From Nannochloris sp. 'desiccata' (lineage: Eukaryota > Chlorophyta > Trebouxiophyceae > Chlorellales > Chlorellaceae), in assembly GCA_019044685.2 (NCBI GenBank), contig JAGTXX020000006.1, positions 2,685,501-2,749,500 of the forward strand: a stretch of DNA of 64,000 nt, in the 5' to 3' direction. Made by a program: the position numbers and the translations under genes. The notes beneath the pieces are model-generated. The model ran no database searches. It had not been told where the DNA came from and saw nothing but the letters and a program-made list of their open reading frames with translations. Of the stretch, positions 19,829 through 30,531 are shown piece by piece; position 1 is the first letter of the stretch; the number at the start of each line of letters is the position of its first letter.

Positions 19829-21906
19829 ATGGCTGAACCTAATGCCGATGGACTCTCTCTTTTCCCGCAAGGGGCCGGCGAAACCGGTCAAATTGCCTCC
19901 AATCAAGGTGTTCACCCTTCACAACATAGTATTTTGCCATCAGCCGCGGGTCAAACTTCGCATCCCCTCCCGATCTCGGCCCCAGCTGGCGATCTCCCAA
20001 TCAATTCCCAGCACAATCTCCACTCTATGCTATCCGCAGCCCAGCTAGAAGAAAATGAGAGGCTCGTCAATTCTGTAGCACCAACAGCCCAACCTGGTAT
20101 GGGCCAATTCTCTTTTCCAGGTGAGATGCCTCCTTACAAGTGATCATGTCCCCTCTCTTTTCTACACTTCCTACCCCCCCCCCACCCCCCCCACCCCCCC
20201 CACCCACACACACACACACACCCACCCGTCTTTCATGTATGTCAGTTTCAATCTTCTAACACGCTGTGGCCCCTTTCCTCTTCTCAGGTCTCTACAACCC
20301 TTTGTTCATCCCGCAAGCCATTGCCCCGTTTGCTACGCCGCTCACCCAGCAACAGCAACTTGCCCAACAACAACAACTTGCTATGATCCAAAGTGGGTAC
20401 ATTGCACAGTCATTGCCTCAACCAGTGCCTCAATTAGTGCCGCAGCACCTCATGTCCCACGATGGGGATAACAGCAGCGGCGGTGCCACATCCACCGCCC
20501 AGAAAAAAAAGAAAACCCAAGAAAGAAGAGCCTCTAGGACGCCTAAAGCCCCTAGAACCTCCAAGACCCTTAGAGCTTCCATTTCCGCAAGAAACGGAGA
20601 ACCAGGTGCTTCCCAGGACGCTGAGAAGGCGATGTGGGAAATTGATCAAGCCACCATTGATTTATGTGCAGCGGCTGATAATCATAAATTGCTAGGCAAG
20701 GATAAACACGATTGGGACAAAGTTTATGAAGAGATGATGGCCAAGGGCTGGCCGTATTCCAGGGAGCAGCTACTGACTCGCCACCGTAACACCAAAACTA
20801 CAGTGACTGCTATCTTGAAAATTATCAATGGTGCACCTGGGACCACTGGTTGCCCACCCTGGCAGGAACTTAAAACAATAGCCGATAGGAAACTCTACGG
20901 CCTAAAGTTCCAGATGTCTGAGCTTCTCTATGAAAATGTTTCCGGATACTTTATAGACCGTCACAGTGTTTCAGTCCCTTATGTATTCGACGCTGGAGTT
21001 TATGGCACACGACTTCCTGTTACAACTGCCCCTGCTGCCCCTGCCCCTGTTACAACTGCCCCTGCCCCTGTTACAACTGCCCCTGCCCCTGTTACAACTG
21101 CCCCTGTTACAACTGCCCCTGTTACAACTGCCCCTGCCCCTGTTACAACTGCCCCTGCTGCCCCTGTCCCTGTTACAACTGCCCCTGCCCCTGTTACAAC
21201 TGCCCCTGCTGCCCCTGTCCCTGTTACAACTGCCCCTGCCCCTGTTACAACTGCCCCTGCTGCCCCTGCCCCTGTTACAACTGCCCCTGCTGCCCCTATT
21301 GCGAATCAAACAATTGACGGATCACTACCTACTGTTGTTACTAGCTTGATAGAGGCGAATATGTTCAATGGTGGCAACACTACTCGCAATTTAGATATTC
21401 TGCATTCCGGCGGTGTGCATAATAGTGTACATCAGGAGATCCGGACAAACAAGGCCAAGCATAAGAATGCGGTAAATGCCAATGCGAAAGCCATTCTTGG
21501 GGCAATAGAGAAAACTTCGGAACATGCTGCTAAAGGAATGGAGAACTTCATTGAGCACAACAAGGCGGAGGCGGCACAAGACCGTGCAGCTCAGTCCAGT
21601 GCAACAAATACAATGATGGGTGGCTTTGCAGACGTGATGAAAGGCATTTTTGAGGGCATGCAAGGTGGATCTACCACCGTTTCACAAATGCTTGCTGGGA
21701 TGTTCGAGATGCATAAGGAATCTATGCAACAACAGCAGCTACAACAACAGCAAGCTTTGCAACAACAACAACTTCTTCAACAGCAAATGATGCAACAACA
21801 AACCAACCAAATGGCAATGATGATGTCTCTCATGGCTGGTAAGGCAGTTTTACCCACCAATTTGGAGGCTGCTGCTGCTGCTGCTACGAAAGCTGCTGAA
21901 GAAGAA

Positions 21907-21954
<48 letters not shown>

Positions 21955-22207
21955 ACGAAAGCATCCGAAGAAGAAGAACAGGCTGCTGCTGCTGCTGCTG
22001 CTGCTACTAAGAAAGCAGTTGAAGAAGAAGAACAGGCTGCTGCTGCTGCTGCTGCGAAAGCAGCTGAAGATGCTGCTGCTACGAAAGCAGCTGAAGAAGA
22101 ACAGGCTGCTGCTGCTGCTACTAAGAAAGCAGCTGAAGAAGAACAGGCTGCTGCTGCTGCGAAAGCAGCTGAAGATGCTGCTGCTACGAAAGCAGCTGAA
22201 GAAGAAG

Positions 22208-22254
<47 letters not shown>

Positions 22255-22441
22255 ACTAAGAAAGCAGCTGAAGAAGAACAGGCTGCTGCTGCTGCTGCTG
22301 CTGCTAAGAAAGCAGTTGAAGAAGAAGAACAGGCTGCTGCTGCTGCGAAAGCAGCTGAAGATGCTGCTGCGAAAGCAGCTGAAGATGCTGCTGCGAAAGC
22401 AGCTGAAGATGCTGCTGCTACGAAAGCAGCTGAAGAAGAAG

Positions 22442-22494
<53 letters not shown>

Positions 22495-22561
22495 ACTAAG
22501 AAAGCAGCTGAAGAAGAACAGGCTGCTACTGCTGCTACTAAGAAAGCAGCTGAAGAAGAAC

Positions 22562-22598
<37 letters not shown>

Positions 22599-22851
22599 GA
22601 AAGCAGCTGAAGATGCTGCTGCTACGAAAGCAGCTGAAGAAGAAGAGGCTGCTGCTGCTGCTGCTACTAAGAAAGCAGTTGAAGAAGAAGAAGAACAGGC
22701 TGCTGCTGCTGCTGCTGCTGCTAAGAAAGCAGGGCAAGAAGCGGAAGGCAGGAGAGATGACGAGAAGGATAGTACGAGAAGGGGTAAGAAAAGAGCCGGA
22801 GAGCTATTGGGAACGGTAGTAAGACGTAGTTCAAGATTACGTCAACAATAA
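19829..22851 (+). CDS. Harbinger-borne Myb/SANT-like protein with giant repeat region
   Basis: Exon 1 (19829-20120) joins exon 2 (20288-22851) within a Gly codon, giving 951 residues. A Gln/Pro-rich N-terminus leads to a basic block (KKKKTQERRASRTPKAPR) and a Myb/SANT-like domain near 211-285 (WEIDQATIDLCAAADNHK, then HDWDKVYEEMMAKGW and LLTRHRNTKT). In Harbinger elements such a protein escorts the transposase to the nucleus and the ends. Then come PVTTAPA repeats (about 341-435), a Gln-rich run (577-605) and roughly 290 residues of poly-Ala blocks alternating with KAAEEE or KKAVEEEEQ units. The end, RGKKRAGELLGTVVRRSS, is basic. The repeat domain is far larger than in known partners. Confidence 0.85.
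20173..20227 (+). repeat. C-rich then CA microsatellite in an intron
   Basis: Runs of C broken by single A, followed by (CA)n, fill the middle of the 167-bp intron of the Myb-like gene. Confidence 0.9.
21016..21297 (+). repeat. Coding minisatellite, units of 15-21 bp (PVTTAPA)
   Basis: Tandem CCTGTTACAACTGCC units with variable CCTGCC or CCTGCTGCC spacers. They encode PVTTAPA-type repeats in frame, so length change keeps the protein open. Confidence 0.9.
21868..22732 (+). repeat. GCT trinucleotide / compound coding minisatellite (Ala-Glu-Lys)
   Basis: Long (GCT)n tracts alternate with blocks reading AAAGCAGCTGAAGAAGAA and close variants. They encode poly-Ala and KAAEEE units; all units are multiples of three. 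Confidence 0.92.
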
Positions 22852-22998
22852 TACCAAAACAAGTTAACTTGCCGCCTCCCATGGAGTCCTGCAATTCGGC
22901 TGCATACATGTTTCTATTCTATTCTATGCTACATACAACGACAATTACACACTAATTAGCAAATGGTAATATGCAAATATCCAAACTAAATAAATTAT

Positions 22999-24569
22999 TC
23001 AATAATGGGGAGAATGGATATGCAGTTGAAGCAGTTTATTCCTCAAAGCCAAACCTGCAGCTCTAGATGCCGCTGTGGTAGGCTGCTGCATACTTTGATT
23101 GATGTCAGTATTGCCGTTTCCAGGCTGCTGCTGTGCTGCCTGCGATTGAGCTGCGAGCACCCACTCCTGGGGGCATGGGGCGCCATTTCGAAGCAAGAAA
23201 TTATGTAAGATAAAGCATGACATAATTACTTTTACCGCGAGCTCTCTATCTGTCATTTCGATGCACTTAATCAGTAGTCTAAAGCGTCCTTTCACCTGGC
23301 CAAACATGTGCTCAACCACCACTCTAGCATGAGAGTGTCGAACATTAAATGATGTCTGGTCTGCTGTCGGTGCTCCACCACGACGGTCAAATGTAGGGAT
23401 TAAAACATCGGATATGGGAAAGCCAGGGTCACCTAATAAATAATACGGTATTTCTTCACCATTGAACTGCACGAAGAGAAATGATAAAGGCATGAAAATA
23501 TGTTGGATACGGGGTTTTGGGCAGGAACACTTCAAGGTAATCATAAAAAAAGCCGGCAGCACAGAAAAAGATAAGAAGACGCACTTGAATCTTGGGCATG
23601 GTTTTTAATGGGATAGTATTATTGGCAAGCCTTTCCTTCAGCGAAGAATCAGCCCACATCCTTGCATCATGAGAACATCCGGGGTAGCCAACAACAGCTT
23701 CCAAGCAGTAGCAATCAGCAGATGCAACAAAGATACCGGCTAGACTAGGCCAACCTTTTCTATTGATATAGTCATCTCCACCTGTACCAGGTTTAGTAAT
23801 CGCAAAATGAGTGCCATCAATAGCTGCGCACGCACCAGGGAGACCCCACTTATCCCTAAAGCCACGTTCAAGCGCCTCGATGTCATGTTCACCACACGGG
23901 AAGATGAGATCTTTGCGTTCTCTAACGAAGGTGTGCACGAGGAAGGTCGAGATGTCCTTGATTTGATTTTTAACGGATGCAATGGACACTCCGAATAACT
24001 CTTGTATCTGGTTGTAAGAATTTGCATGGCAAACGAAATTGAGGAAAACTGCTAGCCGCCTAGGAGTGTCAATTGCTTCTCGGTAATTAGTGTCTTGCTT
24101 GCCGACGTGGCCTTGCATCAAATTCACAAGAGTCTCGAATAGACGGCTGGAAAGAAAAAGGCATAGATGATTAAGGCATCGGTCGCTGTTGAGGTGAAAG
24201 AAGCATGTTTGTCCCTCACCGTGGCATGCGGAATTGTGTTAGGAACTCTTCATCCATACCTGAGTCGAGCATTTGATCAAACCAGTCCCTGGAGCGCCTT
24301 TTGGTCCACCACCGCCTAAAAGAATCAGTGAATAGGTGCGCAGTGGCAGCAAAAGTAGCGATCACATTCAACTGATGTGAGAAATTGAAGATCATTGCCG
24401 TATCCACCCCCCTTTTGCGCTTTCTAGAATACTGAACGGCCTGCTGTGAAAAGATAAATAGGAAAATAAAAGACAAGGAAACGACTAATAGCAACATCTG
24501 CCGCTGCATTTGCAGTGCAATCAGCATTGTCATGCACATGAGCATCATTTGCATCAGCTCTGGCGTCAT
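22999..24569 (-). CDS. PIF/Harbinger transposase (DDE_Tnp_4)
   Basis: Three exons, 24569-24220, 24146-23585 and 23466-22999, join in frame to 459 residues. The N-terminal Met-rich start is as in many Harbinger transposases. A helix-turn-helix-like segment (QIQELFGVSIASVKNQI) precedes the catalytic domain: Asp227 in AAIDGTHFAI, Asp277 in GCSHDARMW and Glu356 in VVVEHMFGQVKGRF. All three catalytic acids are present and no frame is broken, so the enzyme may be active. LGDPGFPISDVLIPTF is the usual DPGYP/LL block. The protein ends with a Gln/Ala-rich tail. It converges with the Myb-like gene, 147 bp between stops. Confidence 0.93.
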
Positions 24570-24715
24570 ATTAGGTGTTGAATATATGAATCATCAATTA
24601 CAATAGCAAAAAGCCGTGAAAATTAACGAAAACTACTTGAACCTCGCATAACAACAAATAAGTTAGGTGATTCAAGACGTGATTTGCAGCCTGATTTGCG
24701 GCACCCTGATTTGTC

Positions 24716-24743
24716 GCAAATCACCCCCGGTGTGAAAACCCCT
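24716..24743 (-). repeat. Right terminal inverted repeat of the Harbinger element
   Basis: Reading in from the right end: AGGGGTTTTCACACCGGG, two extra G, then TGATTTGC. Mirrors 19595-19620. Confidence 0.9.
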
Positions 24744-24746
24744 ATT
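24744..24746. repeat. Target site duplication ATT, right copy
   Basis: ATT follows the right TIR and matches 19592-19594. Confidence 0.7.
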
Positions 24747-25088
24747 TTCCATATAAAGGAAGCATTGCGGGCGACTAAAGCTTCTGTTTTTATCTTTACT
24801 TGTCTGGTAAGACTGAGCATTTACTGCTTGAATGAAACCGTGTTAGCGTAACCTGGCTCTTTTTTGCATAGCCTGGCCGCTAGAATTATGCATAAAATTG
24901 CTGATAACAGTAATGGGATGCATCTTGTCCTTTCAAAAAGCAGAGCTGCTCAGCAATCACTCTAATCCGTTTTATTTGTATTACGCTTGCAGCCAGGATC
25001 AGCATATCTGGAGCTCAAAATACCTGCGTTAGATTGATAGCTGGTCTTTTGATTTAATTGGAACGTTTAGGGTCAAAATTCGAGCAAA
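24747..25088. promoter_or_regulatory. Upstream region of the deacetylase gene
   Basis: 342 bp between the transposon and the chitin-deacetylase-like gene. No motif is recognised; the insertion lies immediately 5' of this promoter. Confidence 0.35.
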
Positions 25089-27510
25089 ATGGTGTCCTCT
25101 ATGAAGATTGCCGCAGTCATGGCGCTGAGCCTCTGTGCGGTCGCTTCGGGTGAGTAATTTTGCAGCTTGACTGAGTTTATTTATTAAAATAATATCTGAA
25201 GTGTATTTGACGGATTGGAATGCTTGTTAGACGAACTAAATGCGATAGATTCAATATGAATCCCTGCCATGGCTCCTGTCTGAACAAAGTTGGGACTTGA
25301 ACCGTCAAATATTACATCCCGCGATCTAACCCACTTAAAATGTCAATATATGATCATTCTAAACATTGTTAATTTCCAAATTTGTAGCCATGCCTGCTTG
25401 GTATAATTGCAATTCTACAAATTGTGCTCCCCCCGCTTGCATGTGTGCAAGCAATTCCCCTCCTGGAGGCTTGGCACCTGCAGATACCCCTCAATTCATT
25501 CTTCTCACTCATGACGATGCTGTTAATGGTAAGAAAAGCTCATTTTTTCAGCCTTTATTTGTTCGTTCATCTTCAACTGCCCACCGCCTCCTAAACCGAC
25601 AGCTTTTTTTCAAAATTTAATATTTCTACTGTTCTGACACATATTTCTCTCTATTATGATCTTTTGCAGCTTTATCCAATAAGGTAATGCGTTCTATCAG
25701 TGACAAGCACACCAACCCCAATGGCTGTAACATGCCCATCACTTGGTATGTCCTTCAGCTTGGCACCGACTGCTCCACCGCCAAGAAACTTTGGGAACAA
25801 AATCACGAAATGGCTCTGCACACCGTTAACCACGTTTCTTTGTACGCTTCATATACCGGTGATATGATTAAAGAAATGATGGGAGTTCGTGATTTCTTAA
25901 ACAAAACTTGCGGCATTCCATTAACTGATCTTGTTGGATATCGTAACCCTTATCTTGTACACAACCCTTCTACCCGTAAAATCCAAGATGACAACGGTGT
26001 GTTATACGACTCTTCCATGATTCAAGTCTTCCAAAAGGACTCTGAAAGTGAAACTGGCCCTGGCATGCGTGTTTGGCCGTTCACCATGGATCAAGGCATC
26101 CCTATCAACTGCAACTGGAACTACCCTGATGGCCAATGCAATGGTACCACTGAGAAATACCCTGGGATGTGGGAAGTGCCTCTTTGGGAGCTGCAAAACG
26201 CTGCTGGAGATCATCTCTACTCTATGGATGTCGGTACCAACCCTCCTGGTGATATTTACAGCGTGTTAGAAGAAAATTTCAACATGAATTACAACGGGAA
26301 TCGTGCTCCATTTGGAATATATTTACATTCTACCTGGTTTGACTCTGCTGGAGCTAATGCTGACGCTTTGAATAAGTTCTTGGACTGGGCTATGGCTCAG
26401 CCAAATGTCTGGGCAATCACCACCAAAGATTTAATCCGCTGGATGCAAGCGCCCGTCCCTGCTTCCCAAATGGGTGAATGGTTGAAATGCAATCCTGTAG
26501 ACCTCACTGCTCCTACCCAGGCGGATGCTAAATGTCAGTTGTATACCGTTAAAGAAGGAGACTCTGCCTACTCTGTTGCTACCACCTTTGCCGTCGTCAC
26601 TGAGGAGTTGTTGGCTGCAAATCCTGAAATCGGTGATGGAGCAAGTTTGACGGTTGGAGAGCAGATTCGTATCCCTAAATGGGATGCAACCTGCGTTGGA
26701 GATGCTATCAAACCTGTTACTAGACCTGGTCAGGTGCAGCCTACTCCTACCACCCCCACCGACGAAACTACCACCCCCGCCCCCACCTCTCTGGATGCTG
26801 GTGCTACCACCGCTGGAGGTGTCTCTGGTGTTCCTTTTAACTTTGAAAACCCTTCCTCTGGTGTGAATCTTGTGATGACTTTATCTGGACGTCCACGATT
26901 GGCCTTCCAGACTGATCTCAAAACACCTTTTACTCAAGAAGTCGCGCGTGCTCTTGGAATTCAGCCTGAAGCAGTGCAACTTATGGGCATAACTCCTATG
27001 AACACAATCGCTGGTCGCCGTCGTTTATCTCAACTTGAACTCCCTATCGTCGAGGTCAATATCCAAGCCGCTTCTCCCGACCCTGCAGGTCTCTTGGTCA
27101 ATGCCACGAATGCATTCCCTATGGGAGGTACCTTTGATACTGAGATCTTACCCAGATATAACATGAAAATGTCTGCCCCTACTGAAGCAGCTACCTTTGG
27201 AGATGACTCCGAGACTTCCTCTACTGATCCTGATTCTTCCTCTTCTGGAAATGCCAGCGACCCTCCCAGGGACTCTTCCAGCAGCAGTGGTCTCAGCGGT
27301 GGAGCTATTGCTGGAATTGTGATTGGCAGCCTTGCTGGTATTGCGATTGCTGGACTTCTTGTTTGGAACTTTGTTATTAAAAAGAATAAGACAAATAATA
27401 AAACAGACATGACTCTTCTGGTTCAGGCTCAGGATAGCACCAGTCCTGCTGGTTCTTCTTCTTCTGGAAAATTCTCCACCGAAAAGGGAGCTACTGACGA
27501 CCTTGCTTAA
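25089..27510 (+). CDS. Membrane-anchored chitin deacetylase-like protein with LysM
   Basis: Exons 25089-25149, 25388-25528 and 25670-27510 give 680 residues. A signal peptide (MKIAAVMALSLCAVASA) is followed by a short Cys-rich segment (CNSTNCAPPACMC) and a polysaccharide deacetylase domain. Its metal motif is THDDAVN (Asp63-Asp64), and HTVNH (His118, His122) supplies the two His. A LysM module near 355-410 (YTVKEGDSAYSVATTF to EQIRIPKWD) should bind chitin or GlcNAc polymers. Then come a Pro/Thr linker, an unassigned domain, a Ser-rich stalk and one TM helix (GAIAGIVIGSLAGIAIAG) with a short basic tail. The catalytic domain faces outside, so a role in wall chitin/chitosan modification is likely. 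Confidence 0.9.
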
Positions 27511-28192
27511 GCAAGAAAAATGAGACCCGTTTTCTTACTGATTCTTATGCTGCGAGTATATCTCGGTTCTTTCCCCCTAATCAGCAACAAAACGCTGCTA
27601 TTACTAAATAAATTCAGTGGAAAATCAAAAGCAGCTCTGAGCCAACACAACGTGGTTTTCGATCATTTTCAGTTTTTCTTGGCCTTACCAACCACTCATT
27701 CCCTTTGCTACGATATTTACGATCGACACTTTCTTTTTTCTCCGGACTGCTCCCATTCTTTTTGAAAGATCACATGATTTGACGCACTTCACAATTTTAT
27801 TTGGTCTGTTATTTGACTTCTTTTTTCCCCTTCCAATCCTGGAACAAACCAACGATAATGGTTCTTGCTCTCTCTTTCTTTTATGTTTGATAATGTCAGC
27901 ACATTTGTTGCATGCCAGGCCGCTAATGGGCAGTAGCGCTTCATTGTAATCAATTCACTGGAATATAATATCATGCATTGTATCTCTCAAGTTCGTCCGG
28001 GGCTAGCTGTGCAGAACAGAAAAGAAGAAATTGGAAGCTACAGTCACTGAGTGTATTACAGAAGTGTAGTTGACCCTTAATGCATTATAATAGAGAGAAT
28101 CACAATTTGAGGGGACTTTACATAACAGGATACATAACCCATCAACACTGCCTACAGCCACTGGATCCAGTCACAGAGCGTTTAAGTTCAAT
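27511..28192. other. Convergent intergenic region
   Basis: It contains the 3' ends of the deacetylase gene and of the small gene at 28193-28565. It is pyrimidine-rich and I see no further gene. Confidence 0.5.
27945..27949 (+). terminator. Candidate polyadenylation signal TGTAA
   Basis: TGTAA occurs 435 bp past the deacetylase stop. The distance is long, so this may not be the site used. Confidence 0.3.
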
Positions 28193-28565
28193 TCAAGGTA
28201 CGCGAGCCTCTATGTCCCGATTATCTGGTTGATTCATTCGCTCGGTGTCGATGGGGCCAAAATCGGCAATTCCACCAACGTCGTAATGACTTCCAAGCCC
28301 TGATTTGCCTACCTCTTGAGGTTCAGGGTCCCCACGTTCAATTCTGCAGAGAGATGCAACAGGTGAAGATTAATTCGTGAACATTTGCGGTAAGCGATCT
28401 CGAATATATATTGTTTGTTTGTATGGACATTTCATACAAAACCCGGCAACACGGCTACACCACTCACCTGTGCTTTTCAGCCAACTCTGCTGATTCTAGC
28501 ATTGCAGCAGGTTGCTCTTGTTGTTCTGCTTGTGCCGGAGCTCTCTCGTTGCCTTGACCTTCCAT
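28193..28565 (-). CDS. Small acidic hydrophilic protein (82 residues), unknown
   Basis: Exon 1 (28565-28468) and exon 2 (28343-28193) join within an Arg codon across a 124-bp intron with GTGAGT and CTGCAG ends. The product starts MEGQGNERAPAQAEQQEQP. It continues with AAMLESAELAEKHRIERG and ends DIEARVP, with the middle HYDVGGIADFGPIDTERM. It is Glu/Gln/Asp-rich, without a signal or membrane segment. No family is recognised; the composition is LEA-like, but no LEA repeat is seen. Strong splice sites and an intact joined frame support it. Confidence 0.6.
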
Positions 28566-29015
28566 GGTATCGGGTTTAACTGGTTTTGAAGTTCCGGCGG
28601 CTTTTTATATGCCAAAAGGAGGGGTTGCACGCAATCTAAATCCAAAGCTGCGAGCTGACGTGTCTTCCAAGTTGCCTGCTGCGAATCTCTTGCCGATCGA
28701 ATCGATCTATTTATGGAGGGCTTGGAAAAAGAAGTTGATAGGGTTACATGCTAAGAGGTTACATGGTTTATAGATAAAGGGAAAGAAATGCATGTTTTCA
28801 TTTTAAGGTCACAAGAAAATAAATGAAATGAAATCGGGGAAAAACAACAAAACAAGAAAGAAATCAAGGGAAAAGGGAACAACGGCAGTGGCAGCTGCAC
28901 TGGCAAACATCAGTTATTTAAACATCCATCTTAAAGGAAGGGTGCGCCAGTTAATTATTAATAATTTATTAATTTATATCATATGTTTGGTAACGGTGTT
29001 TATCTTCCATACAAA
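28566..29015. other. Intergenic region, AT-rich
   Basis: Upstream of the small acidic gene and downstream of the RINGv gene. The short open frames here look like chance. Confidence 0.45.
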
Positions 29016-29907
29016 TTAAAGACCTTGTTGGGGATTGGTGCGGGAAAACAATCTTCGTAACATGCCGCCAGACGTTTTTCGCTCTGTAGTAGCTGCTCCT
29101 GGCTTAGGTTGCTGGTCATTCTGCATCTTCATTCTCTGACCTGCTGAGATGGCAGCACAATGAACTGCCGCATCAAAGGCTTCCCAACCTTCCAGAGTGA
29201 TTTCATGACCTGCAGTGGCTTTAATTAGAAAGAAAAAAGGGGCAGATAGGAGACGAGGGTCAGTCGACAAGGTCACACGGATTTTGAAAGTTTGAAAATT
29301 TTATGATTTAAAAAGGAAGTCAAGTTGACGAATTCATGTAAGACGTTCAAGGAATCAAGTGCTCACCAGTTCCAGGGACTCTGCACCCAAATGTTAATTG
29401 AATAGCATCATTTTCACCCAAGTTGAAAATACGTCGAATTTCAGCTTGGAATCGTTCCCGACCATCCGGACCGGGCTCGACTGTAACTTGATGGGTGACA
29501 CCATTGTGAACTACGGTCATAATAGGGGATGCTTTGGGGAGTTGAGAATGGGCCTCACGCCAGTCAGGAAGCTCGGTTTTACAAAAACGGCAGAAGCGTT
29601 CCTCGCTGCAAAATTGTAAAAGATGAAAAAGGAATTGAGGTTGAGTTAAGGTTGAATAGAACGCTTGCTTGCGCGCTATTTTAAATTAAAAAATGTATTC
29701 GATGGCATACGCGTACGTTCTACCAGCTTGTTGCAGCTGCCAACGCGCCAAGCAAGGGCGATGAGCCTGCATACACTTGCAGCGGCATGGCTTTGCCAAA
29801 GGCATTCCATCAGAATGGCCCTCATGACAGATCCAACATATATCTTCGACATTGGGCTCGTCTTGCTTGCTTACTTCCCGGCTTAATGTCACAACAGCTT
29901 CGCACAT
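29016..29907 (-). CDS. RINGv (RING-CH) domain protein
   Basis: Exons 29907-29717, 29605-29367 and 29218-29016 join in frame to 210 residues. The join between exons 1 and 2 completes the C4HC3 finger: DICWICHEGH, then CRCKC, then HRPCLARWQLQQAGRT, and EERFCRFCKTEL, where the second exon supplies the last CxxC pair. RINGv proteins are usually membrane-linked E3 ubiquitin ligases, but no TM helix is visible here. The rest is a compact domain (MTVVHNGVTHQVTVEPG, then GENDAIQLTFGCRVPG) of unknown type and a basic tail with MLRRLFSRTNPQQGL. Probable soluble E3 ligase. Confidence 0.82.
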
Positions 29908-30000
29908 TGTAACTAGATTTAGTTGTGGAGACTAGTATCAATCGGACCAGAAATTTTCTTTGAAAAGCCAATTGGCTACCTAACTGTCCTCCTGAGAGCT

Positions 30001-30531
30001 CTACAAAATTGCTCTAAAATATAAATTATAAAAGTAAGCCAAAAAAACGAGGGAAATAGGCAACATCGGACGTGGGACGAATTCAATTCCGGTCGGGAAA
30101 AAAAAGTTTGACTTTCCTAAAAAAGAAGAAGAGGGTGGCCCTGCATCTTTTAATGGCGGTGCTGCTGCTATGGAGTGCTCCTGTGTGGAGGAACGAAGAT
30201 AAGCCTCCCATGCCAGCCCCTCACAGCAGTGGAGAACGCTCTTACACATGCCCTGAATGCGGTGCAAAACTTTAAAAGGAGGAAAAGTTCGGAAAGTCAA
30301 CTCAATTTCTTCAACCTTGCTCATCTTGATTTTTCTGGGCTTCTATTGAACATCCATTAGCATAGTAGGGAACCCTTCACACCGAATCTCATCTTTCGAA
30401 GACCTATAGCCACTTTGTGGAGCAATTGGCACCTCCATTAGGCGAATTAATGCGACAGCCTGAGGCGCCGAGCCAGTCCGCATCCCGCGAGTGCTGCCTT
30501 CAGCTGTCTTTTGGGTTGATAAGAACGACAT
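30001..30531. other. Unresolved coding potential on both strands
   Basis: On the minus strand, frames 30531-30343 (MSFLSTQKTAEGSTRGMRT) and 30324-30001 (MSKVEEIELTFRTFPPFKV, ending in a hydrophobic helix LPISLVFLAYFYNLYF) are open and in register, separated by one TAG. On the plus strand a possible 63-bp GT-AG intron (about 30192 to 30228) would join KKEEEGGPASFNGG to VENALTHALNAVQNFKRRK. I cannot decide which strand is real. A small gene is likely here, but its structure is not settled. Confidence 0.3.

Larger units (their letters stand above)
19595..24743. mobile_element. PIF/Harbinger DNA transposon, apparently complete (5.1 kb)
   Basis: The element is bounded by near-identical inverted ends starting AGGGGTTTTCACACCGGG and flanked by ATT duplications. 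It holds two convergent genes: a Myb/SANT-like protein on the plus strand (19829-22851) and a DDE transposase on the minus strand (24569-22999). Both ends carry repeated TGATTTGC blocks: left at 19613, 19624 and 19648; right at 24680 and 24692 plus an inverted copy at 24716-24723. These are probably transposase or Myb binding sites. Both reading frames are intact, so the copy may be autonomous and recent. The left and right TIRs differ only by a 2-bp indel. Confidence 0.92.

Noticed and set aside
20971..21349. Overlapping frames with RGSCNRG or LPLLQLP repeats
   Set aside because: Shadows of the PVTTAPA minisatellite.
21850..22737. Long antisense Ser/Phe and Leu/Lys/Arg-rich open frames
   Set aside because: They are other-frame readings of the GCT/GAA repeats in the Myb-like gene; no start, splice or family support.
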